In this document: piece after piece, positions 1 through 6,971 of the stretch
How positions within the stretch are numbered: the first letter of the stretch is position 1
How the letters are laid out: every line of letters starts with the position of its first letter
DNA from: SZUA-229 sp041589175
GTDB lineage: Bacteria > Pseudomonadota > Gammaproteobacteria > SZUA-229
Assembly: GCA_041589175.1 (NCBI GenBank)
Contig: JBFHWF010000076.1
Coordinates: 1 to 10,665 of the forward strand
Length of the DNA: 10,665 nt
Reading direction: 5' to 3'
Notes under the pieces: model-generated
What the model was told of the DNA's origin: nothing
Seen by the model: the letters and a program-made list of their open reading frames with translations, nothing else
Database searches by the model: none
Translations under genes and position numbers: made by a program

Positions 1-50
1 AGATGATGCAGGCGATGCAGGGTAAATTGCCGCCGGGGATGGGGTTCTAA
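1..50 (+). CDS. ffh: Signal recognition particle protein Ffh, C-terminal end only (partial)
   Basis: Only the last 15 codons and the TAA stop at 48-50 are present, read in the frame starting at base 3. They encode a Met/Gly/Pro-rich tail (MMQAMQGKLPPGMGF). Ffh is the GTPase of the signal recognition particle; with 4.5S RNA it delivers nascent membrane proteins to FtsY, and its C-terminal M domain ends in this kind of tail. The call rests on the tail composition plus position: ffh lies directly upstream of rpsP-rimM-trmD-rplS in many gammaproteobacteria. Too little is visible to prove it from sequence alone. Confidence 0.72.
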   Translation, partial: MMQAMQGKLPPGMGF

Positions 51-125
51 GCGCTGAGATTTGTGTGACTCTGTCGAGCTCTCGGTGGTGTCAGATCAGG
101 CGACTCCGGTCAGCTGCAGGTGGTA

Positions 126-248
126 TCACAACAGGGGACAGAGCGCTTCGCGGTCTGTCCCCGAGGGAGAAGGACTGATATCGTCGCCATACCAGCCTGT
201 CGGGCTCGGGGACAGACCTTGCTTTTTAAGCTCTGTCCCCTGTTGTGA
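126..248. repeat. REP/BIME-like nested palindromic element built on GGGGACAGA / TCTGTCCCC
   Basis: The outer arms are a perfect 19-bp inverted repeat (126-144 and 230-248). Inside lies a second perfect 14-bp inverted repeat (152-165 and 205-218). The 9-mer GGGGACAGA occurs four times in alternating orientation: 134-142 (+), 154-162 (-), 208-216 (+) and 232-240 (-). The element can therefore fold as two separate hairpins (134-162, 208-240) or as one long cruciform. It sits between the ffh stop and the rpsP promoter, where no other ffh terminator is visible, so it may also stabilise or end the ffh transcript. GGGGACAG-type palindromes recur as REP elements in gammaproteobacteria and are mobilised in trans by TnpA-REP (RAYT) transposases. 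That assignment is from memory of the family; no transposase gene is present here. An open frame across the element (61-264) is a by-product of the repeat. Confidence 0.75.
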
Positions 249-305
249 GACCATCAAGAACTGATCGAAGTCGCTTCTTTCCAGTGAAAAAACCCTGATT
301 TAGTG

Positions 306-334
306 TTGCCCTAATCTCCACAACCCGTTAAAAT
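306..334 (+). promoter_or_regulatory. Sigma-70 promoter of the rpsP-rimM-trmD-rplS operon
   Basis: A -35 box TTGCCC (306-311) and a -10 box TAAAAT (329-334) are separated by an ideal 17-nt spacer. Transcription would start near 341, giving a leader of about 60 nt before rpsP. The leader contains the perfect palindrome CCGATATCGG at 361-370, which could form a short hairpin. The position, just upstream of the first ribosomal gene and after ffh, fits the operon. Confidence 0.65.
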
Positions 335-403
335 TCCGCGTTTCCCGAGGGCTGGAAGGTCCGATATCGGGTTTAACTAACATTTAGATTGAGATAGAGA
401 CTA

Positions 404-658
404 ATGGTAACCATTCGTTTATCACGTGGCGGCGCCAAGAAGAATCCTTTTTATCACGTTGTTGTAACAGACTCACGCAGCCGTCGTGATGGTCGTTACA
501 TCGAGCGCGTAGGCTTCTTTAACCCTATGGCACGTGGCGCGGAGAAGGAACTGGAACTGAACCTGGACCGTGTTGATCACTGGGTAGGCCAGGGCGCAGG
601 GACTTCTGATCGCGTTAACCAACTGATCAAGCAGGCGCGTAAAGCCGCTAACGCTTAA
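404..658 (+). CDS. rpsP: 30S ribosomal protein bS16
   Basis: The 84-residue product is the usual length for bS16, a small-subunit protein that binds 16S rRNA in the body domain and supports 30S assembly. The whole protein fits the family: the N-terminal strand MVTIRLSRGGAKKNPFYHVV, the basic stretch DSRSRRDGRYIERVGFFNP, and a C-terminal helix ending in KQARKAANA. ATG at 404 is the only sensible start because the conserved MVTIRLSR begins there. The purine-rich GAGATAGAGA at 391-400 supplies a modest ribosome-binding site. It is the first gene of the operon, 28 bp from the preferred rimM start. Confidence 0.97.
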   Translation: MVTIRLSRGGAKKNPFYHVVVTDSRSRRDGRYIERVGFFNPMARGAEKELELNLDRVDHWVGQGAGTSDRVNQLIKQARKAANA

Positions 659-686
659 TCTGTATCGCTCTTTGGGCCAGGCGACG

Positions 687-1202
687 ATGGCACAGGATAC
701 GGGCGATTCACTGATCTCGCTGGGTAAAATATCCGGCGTTTTTGGTGTTAAAGGCTGGGTGAAGGTGCATTCCTATACCGATCCCAGGGAAAAAATCGTC
801 GAGTATGGCCGCTGGCAGCTTAAGCACCAGGGGCAGTGGCGAGAAGTCGAATTGCAGGCTGGCAAACGCCAGGGCAAAACGGTTGTCGCCAAGCTGGTCG
901 GACTGGATGACCGCAACGAAGCCGAGTTATACCGCGGTGATGAAATTGCGATACTGCCCAGCCAGCTGGAGTCCCTCGAAGAGGGCGAATACTACTGGCG
1001 CCAGTTAAAAGGCCTGAGCGTGGTTACCACCGAGGGCGTTGAACTGGGCACGGTTCACAACCTGCTGGAAACCGGTGCAAATGATGTGCTGGTGGTAAAG
1101 GGTGAACGAGAAAGGCTGGTACCTTTTACCGTGGGGCATACGGTGACCGATGTGGATCTTGAAGCAAAGATTATAACGGTCGACTGGGATCCCGAGTTTT
1201 AA
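687..1202 (+). CDS. rimM: Ribosome maturation factor RimM (16S rRNA processing)
   Basis: RimM binds ribosomal protein S19 and assists maturation of the 30S head domain. The 171-residue product has the two expected parts. An N-terminal barrel covers about residues 8-92, with the LGKISGVFGVKGWVKVHS opening. A C-terminal PRC barrel covers about 100-170, with EYYWRQLKGLSV, the ETGANDVLVV core and the conserved ending VDWDPEF. An in-frame TTG at 672 would add five residues, but no ribosome-binding site precedes it. ATG 687 fits the family's start and has an AGG at 679-681, so it is preferred. It lies 28 bp after rpsP and 17 bp before trmD, as in other gammaproteobacteria. Confidence 0.95.
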   Translation: MAQDTGDSLISLGKISGVFGVKGWVKVHSYTDPREKIVEYGRWQLKHQGQWREVELQAGKRQGKTVVAKLVGLDDRNEAELYRGDEIAILPSQLESLEEGEYYWRQLKGLSVVTTEGVELGTVHNLLETGANDVLVVKGERERLVPFTVGHTVTDVDLEAKIITVDWDPEF

Positions 1203-1219
1203 CGGTAAAGGCTGAAAAC

Positions 1220-1957
1220 ATGAGATTTGATATCGTAACACTGTTCCCGGAGATGGTTGAACGTGTTGCGAGCATGGGTGTGCTGGGGCGAGCCATTAAA
1301 AATGGCCAGTTACAGCTGAATAGCTGGAACCCCCGAGACTACACTCACGACCGGCATCGCACCGTGGATGACCGACCCTATGGTGGCGGGCCCGGTATGT
1401 TGATGAAGGTTGAGCCGCTTAAGGCGGCGATTGAAGATGCGAAAGCATCTGCCCCGGACAGTCGTGTGATTTACATGAGTCCACAGGGCAAATCGTTGAA
1501 TCAGCAGGCAGTGCAGCAGCTGGCGCAACAACCCGGCCTGGTACTGATTGCCGGGCGCTACGAAGGTATCGATGAGCGTATTATCGAGTCTTACGTAGAT
1601 GAAGAATGGTCCATCGGTGACTATGTATTAAGTGGCGGTGAATTGCCCGCGCTGGTACTGGTTGACGCGGTGGCCCGCATGATCCCCGGAGTGTTGGGGG
1701 ATGAACAATCGGCACAACAGGATTCGTTTATGCAGGGCCTGCTCGACTGCCCGCATTACACGCGACCCGAGTCCATCGACGGTCGTGACGTGCCCGGTGT
1801 ACTGCTGAGTGGCAATCACAGCGAAATTGAACGCTGGCGGCTGATGCAGAGCCTGGGGCGAACCTGGTTAAGACGGCCAGAACTTCTGGACCAGCTTGAC
1901 CTGACAGATGAACAGAAGCAGTTGCTCGAAACCTTCAGGCAGGAACAGGGCAGCTGA
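1220..1957 (+). CDS. trmD: tRNA (guanine37-N1)-methyltransferase TrmD
   Basis: TrmD transfers a methyl group from S-adenosylmethionine to N1 of G37, next to the anticodon, which prevents +1 frameshifting; it acts as a homodimer. The 245-residue product is full length. An N-terminal SPOUT (trefoil-knot) domain covers about 1-160, with DRHRTVDDRPYGGGPGM at 44-60, SPQG at 87-90, AGRYEGIDER at 111-120 and WSIGDYVLSGGELP at 130-143. A flexible linker follows, then a C-terminal tRNA-binding domain with LLDCPHYTRPE and LLSGNH. The residues matching the E. coli catalytic pair R154/D169 are present as R153 and D168. ATG 1220 follows AAAGG at 1207-1211. Confidence 0.97.
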   Translation: MRFDIVTLFPEMVERVASMGVLGRAIKNGQLQLNSWNPRDYTHDRHRTVDDRPYGGGPGMLMKVEPLKAAIEDAKASAPDSRVIYMSPQGKSLNQQAVQQLAQQPGLVLIAGRYEGIDERIIESYVDEEWSIGDYVLSGGELPALVLVDAVARMIPGVLGDEQSAQQDSFMQGLLDCPHYTRPESIDGRDVPGVLLSGNHSEIERWRLMQSLGRTWLRRPELLDQLDLTDEQKQLLETFRQEQGS

Positions 1958-1983
1958 GTGTATTTAAATATTGGAGTAAGACC

Positions 1984-2328
1984 ATGAGTAACATCATCGC
2001 AGAGCTTGAAGCGGAACAGATGAACAAAGAGATCCCTGCGTTTTCGTCAGGCGATACAGTTGTTGTGCAGGTACGCGTTAAAGAGGGTGACCGTGAACGT
2101 TTGCAGGCCTTTGAAGGTGTTGTTATTGCAAAGCGTAACCGTGGTCTGAACTCGGCATTCACAGTACGTAAAATTTCTAACGGTGAAGGCGTTGAGCGTG
2201 TTTTCCAGACATACAGCCCGCTGATCAGCGAGATCAAGGTCAAGCGTCGCGGTAAGGTACGTCGTGCCAAGCTGTACTACCTGCGTGGTCGTACCGGTAA
2301 GGCTGCACGTATCAAGGAAAAGCTCTAA
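1984..2328 (+). CDS. rplS: 50S ribosomal protein bL19
   Basis: The 114-residue product matches the normal length of bL19, a large-subunit protein at the 30S-50S interface. Family hallmarks are the GDTVVVQVRVKEGDRERLQAFEGVVIAKRNRG core (about residues 23-54), the SPLISEIKVKRRGKVRRAKLYYLR segment, and a Lys/Arg-rich C-terminus. A strong Shine-Dalgarno GGAG (1973-1976) lies 7 nt before ATG 1984. It is the last gene of the operon: 26 bp separate it from trmD, and a terminator follows within about 30 bp. Confidence 0.97.
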   Translation: MSNIIAELEAEQMNKEIPAFSSGDTVVVQVRVKEGDRERLQAFEGVVIAKRNRGLNSAFTVRKISNGEGVERVFQTYSPLISEIKVKRRGKVRRAKLYYLRGRTGKAARIKEKL

Positions 2329-2355
2329 TCGAGATCCTCTCGAAGCTGAACCAGG

Positions 2356-2386
2356 AAAAGGGCGCTATCATGCGCCCTTTTTTATT
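2356..2386 (+). terminator. Intrinsic terminator of the rpsP operon
   Basis: A perfect 10-bp stem, AAAAGGGCGC (2356-2365) with GCGCCCTTTT (2372-2381), encloses a 6-nt loop and runs into TTTTTTATTTT. The GC-rich core plus U-tract is a textbook rho-independent terminator, placed right after rplS. Confidence 0.92.
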
Positions 2387-2482
2387 TTGTGCGCTTTCTA
2401 CTTTTGAATTATCACAAGCCCACGCATAATAGACTGCTAACAGAATAACCGGACAAATCTACGTTAGGTAAATGCGCAGAAT

Positions 2483-4336
2483 ATGATTCGTCACCCAGAA
2501 CAAATATTCCTTTTGCTTCTTATGCAGTTTTCTATCGCTGTATTTATCGGGGAAGCAGTCGCTGTTGAGATAGCGGACAGGGAAAGTGAACTGACTGAAC
2601 AACGGCAGAGGCACTTTGCGGTAATTGATGAGTTAGTGAGTTTGCAGGTACCGGGCCTGGCATTGCAATACCTGCAGCGGCAACAACCTGAATTGACCGA
2701 ACAGGCACCGTTTAACTGGTTATTCTGGGAGCAGAAGCATATTCAGTTGCTGGACTATCTTAAGCATTGGGATACGATTGATCAGCGTATAACTGATTAT
2801 GCTCCAAAGCTTAAGCTTGCAAATGTCGCTACGGCAGATCGAAACTGGTTTCAGACACAGCAGATACATGCCCTGTTGCAGGCTGGTAAAAGTCATGATG
2901 CATTGACGAAAGTGCGCGCTCTCTTATGGAATGCAAATCATTTCGTGAAATCAGAGCAGCTGGCAAACTGGCGACGATTAATTATTCAGATATATCTTGA
3001 GCAGGAACGGGTGACAGATGCTCAGGTCGCTATGCGGCGTTATCAGCAGGATTATGGTGAACTGCAGAATGAAGATGGTCTGAGCTGGATACAGTTGCAG
3101 GCAGATCTGTATCTTCAACTTCAACAATATGCTGAAGCTATTCCGCTGCTACGACAGGTAGATACTCCACTGGCAAGAGTTCAGTTATGGCTGGCCATGT
3201 TGCTGCAAGGGCAAATGACAGAAATCGAAGTGCTGGAAAAATCCAGCATGCTGATGGCCACCCTCAAAGACGAGGATCGTGGCCGACACCTTTATCTGTA
3301 TCTGGAGGCATTGATGTATGTGCGGCTGGCACAGCTCGACAAAGCCATACCACTGCTGGAAACATTGATTGCATCAGTAGAGTCTGTTCCCGCCAGTTTG
3401 AGCCGACTTGCTCAGTTGAAACTGGATGGTGATGCCCTGTGGCAATACTACGAGAAGTATGGCTTAAGTTTTGCAAACCGGCGAGGCCTGTTACAGGGAG
3501 ATGATGCTGCCTGGTATGCCCTGGCCAGCAACCTGTATGAAGACGACCCGATAACAGCCAGGTCGCTGTTTGCTGTACTTGCACTGTACGCAACGGAACA
3601 ACATCAGCGACAGATGGCGATGCAGCAGCTGGTCAGCCTGTTAGGAGAGAATACGCATGCCCTCAGGCTGGTCAATCAGCTATTTACAGAGTCTGCCAGA
3701 GTGTCTGATATTACCCAGGTGCCTGCTGAAGTCAGGTATGCGCTGATAGATTATCATCTTTCCCGTGGTCAGATACCGGATGCAGCAGAGATTATGGCGG
3801 GTTTGAAACAGCCGCCCAGAGACCAGCCTCAGTTTGACTGGAATCTGCGAAGGGCTCGGGTGCTTATCCTGAGTGGCGCGTTTGAGCCGGGCGGCAGTAT
3901 TCTTAATAACCTTCTGGAGCAGCCACTTGAGGCGAAACAGGCGGATCGTTTTCTGCAGGTGGTATTTGATTTGCAGGCTGTCGAGCAGCATGCCATTGCG
4001 CTTCAGCTATTTATGCGGATGCAGCAACAGGTAGATGATCCACGCATACAGCGTGAGCTGGTGTTCTGGCAGGCAGAATCCTATGCGGGGATGCAGCAGT
4101 ATGACCGGGCGGCTTACCTGTTTCTAAAATCAGCAAGGTCCACCGATAAGGGCTTTGACCCCTGGTACCATACGGCGACTTTCCGGGCAGCAGAAAGCCT
4201 TGCCGATGCCGGACTTTTTCTGGATGCCCGGAGGCAGTTTCTGCATCTGCTGGATATTACGGGTAATGCTGCACGCAAAGCAGTTATTCGTCAGCGTTTG
4301 CAGTCGATTCAGCTAAAGTCTCAGCATAATGAGTAG
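2483..4336 (+). CDS. Exported helical-repeat (TPR-like) protein of unknown function
   Basis: I do not recognise a named family. The N-terminus has a hydrophobic run (about residues 8-23) and an AVA site near residue 27, so a signal peptide cleaved at about 27/28 is likely and the protein should be periplasmic. Most of the remaining 590 residues read as alternating amphipathic helices of TPR type, clearest at about 126-150, 205-225 (LQLQQYAEAIPLL), 276-298 (RLAQLDKAIPLLETL), 525-550 (AGMQQYDRAAYLF) and 565-590 (ADAGLFLDARRQF). There is no cysteine anywhere and it is rich in Gln and Leu. Such repeats are usually protein-binding scaffolds, so an envelope assembly role is plausible but unproven. 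The start at ATG 2483 is chosen for the signal peptide; its ribosome-binding site is poor. The 3' end touches ogt, suggesting co-transcription. Confidence 0.8.
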   Translation: MIRHPEQIFLLLLMQFSIAVFIGEAVAVEIADRESELTEQRQRHFAVIDELVSLQVPGLALQYLQRQQPELTEQAPFNWLFWEQKHIQLLDYLKHWDTIDQRITDYAPKLKLANVATADRNWFQTQQIHALLQAGKSHDALTKVRALLWNANHFVKSEQLANWRRLIIQIYLEQERVTDAQVAMRRYQQDYGELQNEDGLSWIQLQADLYLQLQQYAEAIPLLRQVDTPLARVQLWLAMLLQGQMTEIEVLEKSSMLMATLKDEDRGRHLYLYLEALMYVRLAQLDKAIPLLETLIASVESVPASLSRLAQLKLDGDALWQYYEKYGLSFANRRGLLQGDDAAWYALASNLYEDDPITARSLFAVLALYATEQHQRQMAMQQLVSLLGENTHALRLVNQLFTESARVSDITQVPAEVRYALIDYHLSRGQIPDAAEIMAGLKQPPRDQPQFDWNLRRARVLILSGAFEPGGSILNNLLEQPLEAKQADRFLQVVFDLQAVEQHAIALQLFMRMQQQVDDPRIQRELVFWQAESYAGMQQYDRAAYLFLKSARSTDKGFDPWYHTATFRAAESLADAGLFLDARRQFLHLLDITGNAARKAVIRQRLQSIQLKSQHNE

Positions 4337-4343
4337 GCAGATT

Positions 4344-4808
4344 ATGCAGAGCGTATATATCGATACGCCTTTCTGTGTCATGAAAATTTCTGCAGAAGGC
4401 GCAGCAATAACCGAAGTCGATTTTTTTGGCCAGCCAGCCGAGGTCGTGGTGGATAGCCATCTGCTTGAAGATGCGGTAAACCAGGTGGCCAGCTATATGC
4501 GCTCGGGCGATTTTGTGTTCCAGCTACCCTTGCAGCCCTCGGGGACTGACTTCCAGCGACGGGTCTGGCAGGCCCTGCAGCAGATTCCCGCAGGCCGGGT
4601 GAAAACCTATGGGCAACTGGCAGCAGAGCTAGGCTCTTCGCCCAGAGCAGTGGGCAATGCCTGTCGTCGAAACCCGATTCCATTATTTATTCCCTGCCAC
4701 CGGGTCGTTTCAGCAAATGGCCTGGGGGGATTTGCTGGCGATGTGGAAGGGGAAAAAATTCGTCTTAAAAGCCAGCTTCTCGCCCATGAAGGGGTTGAAA
4801 TCATCTGA
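4344..4808 (+). CDS. ogt: Methylated-DNA--protein-cysteine S-methyltransferase (Ogt/AGT type)
   Basis: This suicide repair enzyme moves the alkyl group from O6-methylguanine (or O4-methylthymine) onto its own cysteine. The active site PCHRV is intact (Cys118 from this start). The helix-turn-helix segment GSSPRAVGNACRRNP carries the arginine finger (Arg101), and KTYGQLA holds the tyrosine (Tyr89) matching human AGT Tyr114. A short, poorly conserved N-terminal domain precedes the catalytic domain; it lacks the AraC-like N-domain of Ada. Two starts are possible. ATG 4329 overlaps the upstream gene by 8 bp and has no ribosome-binding site. ATG 4344 has AGG at 4335-4337, lies 7 bp after the upstream stop, and is preferred. 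The last codons contain the -35 box of the htpG promoter. Confidence 0.93.
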   Translation: MQSVYIDTPFCVMKISAEGAAITEVDFFGQPAEVVVDSHLLEDAVNQVASYMRSGDFVFQLPLQPSGTDFQRRVWQALQQIPAGRVKTYGQLAAELGSSPRAVGNACRRNPIPLFIPCHRVVSANGLGGFAGDVEGEKIRLKSQLLAHEGVEII

Positions 4809-4821
4809 AACGCCCCAATCT
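4795..4821 (+). promoter_or_regulatory. Heat-shock (sigma-32) promoter of htpG
   Basis: TTGAAA (4795-4800), a 13-nt spacer and CCCAATCT (4814-4821) match the sigma-32 pattern CTTGAAA-N(11-16)-CCCCATnT. The -10 differs at one of eight positions from the E. coli htpG -10 (CCCCATCT) as I recall it. The -35 lies inside the final codons of ogt. Transcription would start near 4828, about 40 nt before htpG. HtpG belongs to the sigma-32 regulon in E. coli, so regulation and position agree. Confidence 0.68.
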
Positions 4822-4860
4822 CTGCTGAAAATTCCATGTTTTACCCAGTGTTATATTTTT

Positions 4861-4864
4861 GGAG
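4861..4864 (+). promoter_or_regulatory. Ribosome-binding site that fixes the htpG start
   Basis: GGAG lies 6 nt before ATG 4871. It shows that a longer reading frame from TTG 4859 is wrong, because that codon overlaps the Shine-Dalgarno itself. Confidence 0.85.
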
Positions 4865-4870
4865 CAAACA

Positions 4871-6772
4871 ATGACGGTAGAAGCCTACAAAGAAACCCTT
4901 GAATTTCAGGCAGAGGTCAAGCAGCTACTCAAGCTGATGATTCACTCCCTGTACTCCAATAAGGAAATCTTCCTGAGAGAGCTGATTTCAAATGCATCCG
5001 ATGCCTGCGACAAGCTGCGCTTCGAGGCGCTGGGTAATGACGCAATCTATGAGGGTGATTCTGATCTCAAGATTCATATCAGCTATGACAAGGACGCCAA
5101 AACCCTGAGCATTATCGATAATGGTATCGGTATGTCACGAGATGAAGTGGTCGACAATATCGGCACTATTGCCAACTCGGGTACCAAGAAATTTATCGAT
5201 TCTCTTACCGGTGATCAGGCGAAAGACTCACACCTGATTGGCCAGTTTGGTGTTGGCTTCTACTCGACCTTTATCGTTGCAGACAAGGTGAGTGTTAAAA
5301 CACGTCGTGCAGGTCTTGATACTGAGCATGGTGTGTTATGGGAATCAGAAGGTGAGGGCAATTACACCCTGGAAACCATCGAAAAAGCGGAACGCGGCAC
5401 AGAGATAACCTTGCACCTGCGTGAAGGTGAAGATGAGTTCCTCGATAGCTGGCGCCTTAAGCAGATTATTCATACCTACTCGGATCATATTTCTCTGCCG
5501 ATCACCATGCCGAAAGATGTTGAAGCATCTGATGATGAAGGCGAAGCCGCTGCGGCAAGCGAAACCGAAGTGGTTAACAAGGCATCAGCGCTATGGACGC
5601 GTGCCAAGAGTGATATCAAGGACGAGGAATACACTGAGTTTTATAAGCATATTGCGCATGATTTTGAAGACCCTCTCGTGTGGAGTCACAACAAGGTTGA
5701 GGGTAGCCAGTCTTATACATCCCTGTTGTATATTCCAAAAAACCCGCCGTTTGATCTGTATGAGCGTGAGCGCAAGATGGGAATCAAGCTGTATGTGAAA
5801 CGCGTGTTCATTATGGATGATACGGATCACATCATGCCGATGTACCTGCGTTTTATCAGAGGTATTGTTGACTCGGATGATTTACCGTTGAACGTGTCAC
5901 GCGAGATTCTGCAACATAACAAGGTGATCGATAAAATTAAGTCAGCATCTGTCAAGAAAGTGCTGGGCATGATCGAGTCGATGGCGAAGAACGAGCCGGA
6001 GCAGTATGCAAAATTCTGGGCCGCGTTTGGTAATGTCATGAAAGAAGGTCCAATCGAGGACTTTGTCAATAAAGAGCGTGTGGCCAAACTGCTGAGATTT
6101 TCATCGACCGAATCGGACAGTGCTGAGCAGAATGTGTCATTCGAGGACTATATTGCACGTATGAAGGAAGGCCAGGAACAGATTTACTTCCTCACATCCG
6201 ATAGCTATGCAGCCGCAAAAAATAGTCCACACCTGGAAGTGTTTAAGCGTAAAGGACTTGAGGTGCTGTTACTCACCGATCGAATTGACGAGTGGCTGGT
6301 GCAGCATCTGACGGAATTCGAAGGCAAGAAGCTACAGAATATCGCAAAGGGTGATCTCGATCTGGGTACCTTTGAGGATGAGGAAGAGAAGAAGGCGCAG
6401 GAACAGGCCGAAGGCGACATGAAGGGTGTAGTCGAGCTGATGAAAGAGAAGCTTGCCGACAAAGCCAAGGAAGTGCGTATCACGCACCGCCTTACGGACT
6501 CTCCATCCTGCCTGGTTCTCGATCAGTTCGATATGGGTCTGCAGATGCAGCAGATCATGCGTGCGGCGGGTCAGAGTGTTCCTGAAAGTAAACCAATACT
6601 GGAAATTAACCCGGAGCATGAGCTGGTGAAGCAGCTGAAAGACATGGCGGATCAGGAGCGCTTTGAAAACTGGGCGCATATTCTGTTCGATCAGGCGCTG
6701 CTGGCAGAAGGTGGTCAACTTGATGACCCGGCGGCTTATGTCAAGCGGGTCAATAACATGTTGAACGCTTAA
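4871..6772 (+). CDS. htpG: Molecular chaperone HtpG (Hsp90 family)
   Basis: HtpG is the bacterial Hsp90, a homodimeric cytosolic ATPase that remodels client proteins, often with DnaK. The 633-residue product is close to E. coli length (624). The N-terminal GHKL ATPase domain (about 1-215) shows ELISNASDA (Glu37 and Asn41), DNGIGM (83-88), GTIANSGTKKF (98-108) and GQFGVGFYSTF (124-134). An acidic Ala/Glu/Asp linker (about 216-232) leads to the middle domain, which has LPLNVSREILQ with the ATP-contacting Arg344. The dimerisation domain ends the protein (about 500-633). ATG 4871 is set by a perfect GGAG. A sigma-32-like promoter lies upstream and a terminator 19 bp downstream, so it can be a single-gene unit. 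Confidence 0.98.
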   Translation: MTVEAYKETLEFQAEVKQLLKLMIHSLYSNKEIFLRELISNASDACDKLRFEALGNDAIYEGDSDLKIHISYDKDAKTLSIIDNGIGMSRDEVVDNIGTIANSGTKKFIDSLTGDQAKDSHLIGQFGVGFYSTFIVADKVSVKTRRAGLDTEHGVLWESEGEGNYTLETIEKAERGTEITLHLREGEDEFLDSWRLKQIIHTYSDHISLPITMPKDVEASDDEGEAAAASETEVVNKASALWTRAKSDIKDEEYTEFYKHIAHDFEDPLVWSHNKVEGSQSYTSLLYIPKNPPFDLYERERKMGIKLYVKRVFIMDDTDHIMPMYLRFIRGIVDSDDLPLNVSREILQHNKVIDKIKSASVKKVLGMIESMAKNEPEQYAKFWAAFGNVMKEGPIEDFVNKERVAKLLRFSSTESDSAEQNVSFEDYIARMKEGQEQIYFLTSDSYAAAKNSPHLEVFKRKGLEVLLLTDRIDEWLVQHLTEFEGKKLQNIAKGDLDLGTFEDEEEKKAQEQAEGDMKGVVELMKEKLADKAKEVRITHRLTDSPSCLVLDQFDMGLQMQQIMRAAGQSVPESKPILEINPEHELVKQLKDMADQERFENWAHILFDQALLAEGGQLDDPAAYVKRVNNMLNA

Positions 6773-6791
6773 GCTGTATCTATGCGGTTAC

Positions 6792-6823
6792 AAAGCCCTG
6801 CTTCTGTGAGCGGGGCTTTTTAA
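6792..6823 (+). terminator. Intrinsic terminator of htpG
   Basis: A 10-bp stem pairs 6792-6801 (AAAGCCCTGC) with 6810-6819 (GCGGGGCTTT). It has one G-U pair and an 8-nt loop, and the descending arm ends in TTTTT. It sits 19 bp after the htpG stop. Confidence 0.88.
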
Positions 6824-6971
6824 TGGACTTTTTTGGGCAGGAGTATATTCTTGCTATTTGTCCGGCTATCAGCTAAAAATGGACTATTGTACAAGTAATT
6901 CTTTAAAGCAGCGAAGACTGCTAAAACGCTGAAATAACGATCAGGGATGTCAGCTAATAAATCTGAACCCT

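Noticed and set aside
61..264. 67-codon open frame on the + strand between ffh and rpsP
   Set aside because: It begins at TTG with no ribosome-binding site and is made mostly of the inverted-repeat element; the translation resembles no protein I know.
672..686. TTG start extending rimM by five codons
   Set aside because: No Shine-Dalgarno precedes it, while ATG 687 fits the family's N-terminus.
2404..2430. Possible sigma-70 promoter (TTGAAT, CATAAT) for the TPR-like gene
   Set aside because: The spacer is only 15 nt and both boxes are imperfect, so it is not strong enough to list as a feature.
4859..4870. TTG start extending htpG by four codons
   Set aside because: It overlaps the GGAG ribosome-binding site that serves ATG 4871, and MTVEAYKETLEF fits the family start.
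6851..6879. Possible promoter (TTGCTA, 17 nt, TAAAAA) for the LysM-FecR gene
   Set aside because: Each box matches consensus at only four of six positions in AT-rich DNA; not separable from chance.
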